From Qipengyuania seohaensis (GTDB lineage: Bacteria > Pseudomonadota > Alphaproteobacteria > Sphingomonadales > Sphingomonadaceae): DNA of 64,000 nucleotides. Below the pieces are notes generated by a model. That model was not told the origin of the DNA and did no database searches. It worked only from the letters and a program-made list of their open reading frames with translations. Location: positions 1,647,001 to 1,711,000 of the forward strand of contig NZ_CP024920.1 in assembly GCF_002795865.1 (NCBI RefSeq). Direction: 5' to 3'. The position numbers were made by a program, and so were the translations under genes. Each line of letters begins with the position of its first letter. Positions within the stretch are counted from its first letter, which is position 1. Below are positions 59,404 to 64,000 of this stretch, one piece after another.

Positions 59404-60864
59404 ATGCGTTTTCCTGCAGCCCTCATCGCGATCGTGGCATTGGCCGCCTGCGACAATCGCGCAGATGATGGGATTGTCGATGTCGCATTCATCGGCGAAC
59501 CTCAAGATGCCTTCGAACAGGGTCTGAGGATCGGGCCTGCCGCGCAGCATATCCGCGGCGCTACGCACCAGGGATTGGTGACACTGAATTCCGACGGGCA
59601 GGTGGTGCCCGCGATTGCCGAGCGCTGGATCGTTACCGACGACGGCAGGAGCTATATCTTCCGGATTACCGAGTTCGATCTGCCGGATGGATCGCGCCTC
59701 ACCGCGAACAGCGTACGGGATTCGCTGGTGCGCACCCTTTCTCGTCTCGACGGGACGAGCCTGGGGCTGGATCTTGCCAAGATCGACGACGTGCGCGCGA
59801 TGACCGGAAGAGTGGTCGAAATCCGCCTGAAAAGCGCCATGCCGGGACTACTGCAGCTGCTCGCCCAGCCGGAACTCGGCATCGCGGGCGAATTTGCGCG
59901 TACCGGACCGTTGCGGGCGGCAAGATCGGATGATGCGGTCACTCTGGAAGTGATGCCGCCCGAACAACGCGGTCTTCCCCCGCAACAGGACTGGGAAGAA
60001 GGGCTGCGCTCGATCCGTTTCCAATCGGTCGGAGCCGAAGAGGCCGCACAAGGTTTCGCGCAGAACAAGTACGACCTCATGCTCGGCGGACGCATGCAGG
60101 ACCTGCCCCGTGCATCCACCAGCACCTTCACTCGGGCCAGCGTCCGGCTGGATTCGGCAATAGGCCTGCTTGGTCTGGACGTGGTGCGCCGCGATGGTTT
60201 CCTGGCATCGAGCGAAAACCGCGAGGCGATTGCCCTTGCCATCGACCGCGGCGCGATCGCCAGTGCCCTTAGTATCGAGGGCTGGAATGCGGCGGACCGC
60301 ATCGTGCCAGACGACCTGCCCGGAGCGACGGACCAGGTACCCGGCCGGTGGGATGGGCTATCGCTCGACCAGCGCCGCAACCGCGCCGCGCAGCGGGCGG
60401 CGGCGTGGAACAGCGCCAATGGCCGCGCTCCAAGCGTGTCGATTTCCCTGCCACAGGGGCCGGGCTCGGATATCCTGTTCGAGCGCCTGAGCGCAGATCT
60501 TTCGCAGGTCGGGATTGTGGCTCAACGGGCCGAAAGCAGGCGCTCGGCTGACCTCGTGCTGCGGGACCGGGTCGCGCGTTTCGCCGGCGCGCGGTGGTTC
60601 CTGAACCAGTTCAATTGCAGGGTATCGCCGCGCGTTTGCTCCGAAGATGTCGACTTCCTCGTTTCGCTGTCCGTCGATGCCCAGGACCCAGGTGAAGAAG
60701 CGTCCTATCTTGCCGAGGCTGAGCAGAGCCTGACCTCGCTGAATTACTATATCCCGCTCGGCGCGCCGATCCGCTGGGCCCAGGTGAGGTCGGAAGTGGA
60801 AGGCTTTGCGGAAAACCCGTGGGCCTTCCATCCCTTGTTCCCGCTCACCCGCGCGCCCATCTAG
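59404..60864 (+). CDS. Oligopeptide-type ABC substrate-binding lipoprotein
   Basis: 486 residues. Lipobox LAAC (LIAIVALAACDNR) gives an anchored periplasmic protein. SBP family 5 (DppA/OppA-like) landmarks: the N-terminal LRIGPAAQHIRGATHQGLVT, the VVPAIAERWIVTDDGRSYIF block, FDLPDGSRLTANSVRDSL, and the C-terminal SLNYYIPLGAPIRW. No permease or ATPase genes adjoin it, so it is an orphan; it could work with components elsewhere or have another role. Followed five bases later by the DUF4112 gene. Confidence 0.83.
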   Translation: MRFPAALIAIVALAACDNRADDGIVDVAFIGEPQDAFEQGLRIGPAAQHIRGATHQGLVTLNSDGQVVPAIAERWIVTDDGRSYIFRITEFDLPDGSRLTANSVRDSLVRTLSRLDGTSLGLDLAKIDDVRAMTGRVVEIRLKSAMPGLLQLLAQPELGIAGEFARTGPLRAARSDDAVTLEVMPPEQRGLPPQQDWEEGLRSIRFQSVGAEEAAQGFAQNKYDLMLGGRMQDLPRASTSTFTRASVRLDSAIGLLGLDVVRRDGFLASSENREAIALAIDRGAIASALSIEGWNAADRIVPDDLPGATDQVPGRWDGLSLDQRRNRAAQRAAAWNSANGRAPSVSISLPQGPGSDILFERLSADLSQVGIVAQRAESRRSADLVLRDRVARFAGARWFLNQFNCRVSPRVCSEDVDFLVSLSVDAQDPGEEASYLAEAEQSLTSLNYYIPLGAPIRWAQVRSEVEGFAENPWAFHPLFPLTRAPI

Positions 60865-60869
60865 GGGCA

Positions 60870-61340
60870 ATGGAAGACAATCGCCTCACTCCGATAGAGC
60901 CCTATCAGGGCGGCCAGGATCGCACCGAAAATCGCGCTTATGCGCAGGGCTTCGGCTTCGAATTGCCCACCGGCACCGACCCGCAATCGATCCGCCGCCG
61001 TGTCGAAGCGCTCGAGATGATCCTCGAACGTAGTATGGTCCTGCCGGGCACGAATTACCGCATCGGCCTCGACACGATTGTCGGCTTGGTGCCGGTCGTG
61101 GGTGATATCATTACCGCCGCCATGGGTAGCTATATCGTGTGGGAAGCGCGCAATCTCGGCCTGCCGAAATGGAGGCTGTGGCATATGCTCGGCCGGGTCG
61201 GGTTCGACACGGTTGTCGGCGCAGTGCCGCTGGTGGGTGACGCGTTCGACGTGCTTTACCGGTCCAATACGAAAAACCTGCGCACGATCCGCAAGCACCT
61301 CGATAAGCACCATCCCGAAACGCGGGTCATCGATCAGTAG
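60870..61340 (+). CDS. DUF4112 family protein
   Basis: 156 residues from the ATG at 60870 (MEDNRLTPIEPYQGG). Two repeated hydrophobic hairpin units of the DUF4112 pattern: NYRIGLDTIVGLVPVVGDII and GFDTVVGAVPLVGDAFDVLY. Probably membrane-associated. Five bases after the binding-protein stop, so same operon. Function unknown. Confidence 0.86.
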   Translation: MEDNRLTPIEPYQGGQDRTENRAYAQGFGFELPTGTDPQSIRRRVEALEMILERSMVLPGTNYRIGLDTIVGLVPVVGDIITAAMGSYIVWEARNLGLPKWRLWHMLGRVGFDTVVGAVPLVGDAFDVLYRSNTKNLRTIRKHLDKHHPETRVIDQ

Positions 61341-61391
61341 TTTCGGTTGCGACCATTGCGCCTTGTGCGTCCCAGCCATAAGGCAGGGCGC

Positions 61392-62183
61392 ATGACGCAG
61401 GACGTAACGTATTCCAGCTATCTCGACCTAGATCGGATACTTGCCGCTCAGCATCCCTCCTCGGATGCCCATGACGAGATGCTGTTCATCATCGTCCACC
61501 AGGCCAGCGAATTGTGGCTCAAGCTGTGCCTGCACGAGCTGTTCGCTGCGCGCGATTGCATCGTCGAGGATCGCCTGAGGCCTTCGTTCAAGATGCTGGC
61601 CCGGGTGGCGCGGGCGCAGGGCCAGCTGATCCAGAGCTGGGACGTGCTCAGCACCATGACGCCGCACGATTATTCGACCATCCGCCCTCATCTGGGCGGG
61701 TCGAGCGGGTTCCAGAGCGCGCAATACCGTATGATGGAATTCCTTCTCGGCGGGCGCAATCCGGATATGATCACCATGCACGAAGCCACCCCGGATGTGG
61801 CGGCGGATTTGCGCGCCGAGATGGAGCGCAAGAGCATCTATGCCGAAGTCGTCGCACTGCTCGCCCGGCGCGGATTCGCCATACCGGATGCGGTGCTCGA
61901 TCGCGATGTCGGAGCCGCATGGGAGCATTCCTCCGAAGTCGAGGCGGCATGGGCGGAAATCTACCGCTCGCCCAAGGAACACTGGGACCTTTACGAACTG
62001 GCCGAGAAGCTCGTCGACCTGGAGTACCACTTCCAGCGCTGGCGGTTCGGCCATCTCAAGACGGTCGAGCGGATCATCGGCTTCAAGCGCGGCACCGGCG
62101 GGACCCCGGGCGTGCCCTATCTCGCAGGCGTGCTGAAAGCGGCGTTTTTCCCGGAATTGCTGAGCGTAAGGACGGCAATATGA
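61392..62183 (+). CDS. kynA: Tryptophan 2,3-dioxygenase
   Basis: 263 residues from the ATG at 61392. Haem enzyme opening the indole ring to N-formylkynurenine. Visible: MLFIIVHQASELWLKLCLHE (substrate/active-site His), FQSAQYRMMEFLLGG, and the haem-ligand region WRFGHLKTVERIIGFKRGTG. Slightly shorter than the ~280-residue norm but complete. The four-base ATGA overlap with kynB starts a coupled operon. Confidence 0.95.
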   Translation: MTQDVTYSSYLDLDRILAAQHPSSDAHDEMLFIIVHQASELWLKLCLHELFAARDCIVEDRLRPSFKMLARVARAQGQLIQSWDVLSTMTPHDYSTIRPHLGGSSGFQSAQYRMMEFLLGGRNPDMITMHEATPDVAADLRAEMERKSIYAEVVALLARRGFAIPDAVLDRDVGAAWEHSSEVEAAWAEIYRSPKEHWDLYELAEKLVDLEYHFQRWRFGHLKTVERIIGFKRGTGGTPGVPYLAGVLKAAFFPELLSVRTAI

Positions 62184-62827
62184 GCTCTTGGCGCAGATCG
62201 CTCCGCATCTGGGATATCAGCCAGGTCCTGCGCCCCGGACTGCCGGTCTGGCCGGGCGATACCGAGTTCGGCTTCGAGCGGACATGGCGGATGGAGGACG
62301 GCTCGCCGGTCAATGTCGGCAAGATGACGATGACCACGCATTCCGGCACCCATGCCGATGCCCCGCTGCACTATTCCGCCAACGGAATGGATGCCGCGAG
62401 CATGGAGCTCGACCCCTTCATCGGAGAGTGCCTTGTTGTGGATGCCCGCGGCGTTTCCGGCGAAATCGACGTCGCCGACCTTTCGCACCTCGACAGCGTG
62501 GACCGCGTCCTTTTCCGTACCTGGGACAGCTTCCCGCATGACGACTGGCGCAGCGACTGGACGCCGATTTCGGCCGAGGCGGTCGAGTGGCTGGCGCTGC
62601 AGGGCGTCAAGCTGATCGGCACCGACGCGCCGAGCGTCGATCCGCAGGATTCCAAGACGATGGATGCCCACAAGGCGGTGGCGAAAAATGCCATGCGGAT
62701 TCTCGAAGGACTCGTCCTCGACGAGGTGGAGGAGGGACGGTACGAACTCATCGCCCTGCCGCTGAAGATCGGGGGCGGGGATGCCGGCCTGACCCGCGCA
62801 ATTCTGCGGGAAATACCAGATGCTTGA
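62180..62827 (+). CDS. kynB: Kynurenine formamidase
   Basis: 215 residues from the ATG at 62180. Cyclase-family metal-dependent amidase hydrolysing N-formylkynurenine. Start block IWDISQVLRPGLPVWPGD and the metal motif THSGTHADAPLHY (His-x-x-x-Asp type), later LIGTDAPSVDPQDSKTMDAH and YELIALPLKIGGGDA. Overlaps kynU by eight bases. Confidence 0.95.
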   Translation: MSSWRRSLRIWDISQVLRPGLPVWPGDTEFGFERTWRMEDGSPVNVGKMTMTTHSGTHADAPLHYSANGMDAASMELDPFIGECLVVDARGVSGEIDVADLSHLDSVDRVLFRTWDSFPHDDWRSDWTPISAEAVEWLALQGVKLIGTDAPSVDPQDSKTMDAHKAVAKNAMRILEGLVLDEVEEGRYELIALPLKIGGGDAGLTRAILREIPDA

Positions 62828-64000
62828 GCGTGCACGCAGTCTCGATGCGGCCGATCCGCTGGCGCAGTTTCGCGAGCGGTTCGACGTACCCGAGGGTGTT
62901 GTCTATCTCGACGGCAATTCCCTCGGCTGCCTGCCGCGCGCCACGCCAGCCCGGCTGGAGCAGGTGGTGCGAGAGGAATGGGGCCGCGACCTTATCCGCA
63001 GTTGGAACAGCGCCGACTGGATCCATCTCCCGCAGCGTGTCGGCGGCAAGATAGCACCGCTGATCGGCGCGCAGCCGCACGAGGTCATCGCCTGCGACAG
63101 CGTTTCGGTGAACCTGTACAAACTGATTTCGGCGGCGCTGGCCCTCCAGAACGTAAATGGGCGGCCCGGACGCAAAGTCGTATTGAGCGAGCCGGGCAAT
63201 TTCCCGACCGACGTTTACATGATCGAAGGCCTTGAAAAACAGGGGCTTGCAGAGCGCCGACTGGTCGAGCGCGGCCAGCTTCTGGACGCTCTGGACGAGG
63301 ACGTAGCCCTGCTGCTGCTTACCCATGCACATTACAAGACCGGCGAGCTATTCGATATGGAGGCTCTCACCCGCGCGGCGCATGAGAAGGGCGCGCTTGT
63401 GCTGTGGGACCTGTCGCATTCGGGCGGCGCGCTGCCCGTGCATCTTGCTGATTGCAAAGCGGATTTCGCCGTCGGCTGCGGATATAAGTATCTCAACGGC
63501 GGGCCTGGAGCGCCTGCATACGCCTTCGTCGCAACTAAACACCATGTAGCCCATGGCGTAGACGACATTGCACTTCGCCAGCCACTCTCGGGCTGGATGG
63601 GGCATGCAAGGCCATTTGCGTTCAGCGACGACTACACTCCTGCCGCCGGAGTCGACAGCCTGCTGTGCGGCACCCCCGGAATCCTCGGCCTCGCAGCGCT
63701 GGAAGTCGGTGTGGACCTCATCGCCGAGATCGGCATCAAGGCGCTTTACGCAAAGTCGCAAAAGCTGTCGGAGTTCTTCCGCCAGTGCCTCGCCGAAAGT
63801 GGGGTGGAGCTGGAACTCGTCAGCCCGTTCGACCCGTCACAGCGGGGCAGCCAGCTCTCCTTCCGGCACGAAGAGGCCTACGCCATCTGCCAGGCCCTTA
63901 TCGCGCGCGGTGTGATCGGCGACTTCCGCGATCCCGACATCCTCCGCTTCGGCTTCGCACCGGCTTATCTGCGCTTCGAGGACATGGCCGAAGCGGCACG
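62820..64000 (+). CDS. kynU: Kynureninase, N-terminal part
   Basis: 393 codons are visible, then the window ends; the full enzyme is about 410-420 residues. The ATG at 62820 overlaps kynB. PLP enzyme that cleaves kynurenine to anthranilate and alanine. Marks: VYLDGNSLGCLPRAT, SVSVNLYKLISAALALQ, the aspartate LWDLSHSGGALPV and the PLP lysine Lys223 in GCGYKYLNGGPGAP, then LSGWMGHARPFAF. Open to the last base, no internal stop. Confidence 0.95.
   Translation, partial: MLERARSLDAADPLAQFRERFDVPEGVVYLDGNSLGCLPRATPARLEQVVREEWGRDLIRSWNSADWIHLPQRVGGKIAPLIGAQPHEVIACDSVSVNLYKLISAALALQNVNGRPGRKVVLSEPGNFPTDVYMIEGLEKQGLAERRLVERGQLLDALDEDVALLLLTHAHYKTGELFDMEALTRAAHEKGALVLWDLSHSGGALPVHLADCKADFAVGCGYKYLNGGPGAPAYAFVATKHHVAHGVDDIALRQPLSGWMGHARPFAFSDDYTPAAGVDSLLCGTPGILGLAALEVGVDLIAEIGIKALYAKSQKLSEFFRQCLAESGVELELVSPFDPSQRGSQLSFRHEEAYAICQALIARGVIGDFRDPDILRFGFAPAYLRFEDMAEAA

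Overview
The window looks like a chromosomal segment of a GC-rich alphaproteobacterium of the Sphingomonadales, most likely Erythrobacteraceae (Erythrobacter/Qipengyuania type). The grounds are protein-level recognition: a Sphingomonas-type serine palmitoyltransferase beside its own acyl carrier protein, a DksA with a single zinc-site cysteine, a two-domain glycine-rich cold-shock protein, a large TonB-dependent receptor, and an alphaproteobacterial gene transfer agent (GTA) cluster. No rRNA, tRNA, CRISPR array, insertion sequence or integrase was seen. No gene-free stretch exceeds 300 bases; the longest gaps (about 200-270 bases, at 17438-17681, 26746-27000, 35698-35894, 49547-49760 and 58150-58420) hold hairpins and candidate promoters.

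Layout. 1-11.1 kb: end of glpX, PRPP synthetase, an inositol-phosphatase family enzyme, an SDR, ribosomal proteins L35-L20, three AraC-type regulators (two are tandem paralogues), and pheS-pheT coupled to a YdfG-like SDR. 11.1-17.5 kb: a lipoprotein, RF3, an alpha/beta hydrolase, a PPOX-family protein, an EEP-family nuclease/phosphatase, then glnK-amtB behind a good sigma-54 promoter. 17.6-26.8 kb: TonB receptor, GNAT, GMC oxidoreductase, sterol-desaturase family protein, M20 amidohydrolase, a DUF442-type phosphatase and TerC. 27-34.5 kb: cold-shock protein, argD-argF-hslO, a small secreted protein, queC, an MFS transporter, Cu/Zn SOD. 34.5-35.7 kb: an OmpA-family protein with 26 consecutive prolines.

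35.9-49.7 kb, minus strand: an apparently intact GTA-like cluster in the Rhodobacter capsulatus order (small terminase, large terminase, portal, 3.5, protease, capsid, connector, a 49-codon ORF at the gp7 position, gp8, tail tube, two chaperones, tape measure, gp12, hub, peptidase, gp15, DUF2793). Most genes overlap by 1-8 bases. Unusual points: gp12 carries an extra N-terminal region of about 560 residues while gp15 is only 724 residues long; gp7 is reduced to a 49-codon coupled ORF; gp1 contains a duplicated helical unit; and the major capsid gene is bracketed by an intrinsic terminator upstream and a perfect 12-bp hairpin downstream, with another terminator-like hairpin in the operon leader. 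Together these suggest transcriptional attenuation or antitermination, or RNA processing, of the particle genes. This is the part of the window most deserving of experiment.

49.7-64 kb: a YqaA-like membrane protein, a Crp/Fnr regulator divergent from a second sterol-desaturase family enzyme, OsmC, the acp-spt sphingolipid pair, a DivK-like receiver, a coupled run DUF3572-HAD-RidA-GDPD-DUF482 (the first gene lacks any ATG/GTG/TTG start), a Sel1-like protein, dksA, a PilZ protein, an oligopeptide-type binding lipoprotein, a DUF4112 protein, and kynA-kynB-kynU for tryptophan breakdown to anthranilate; kynU runs off the window.
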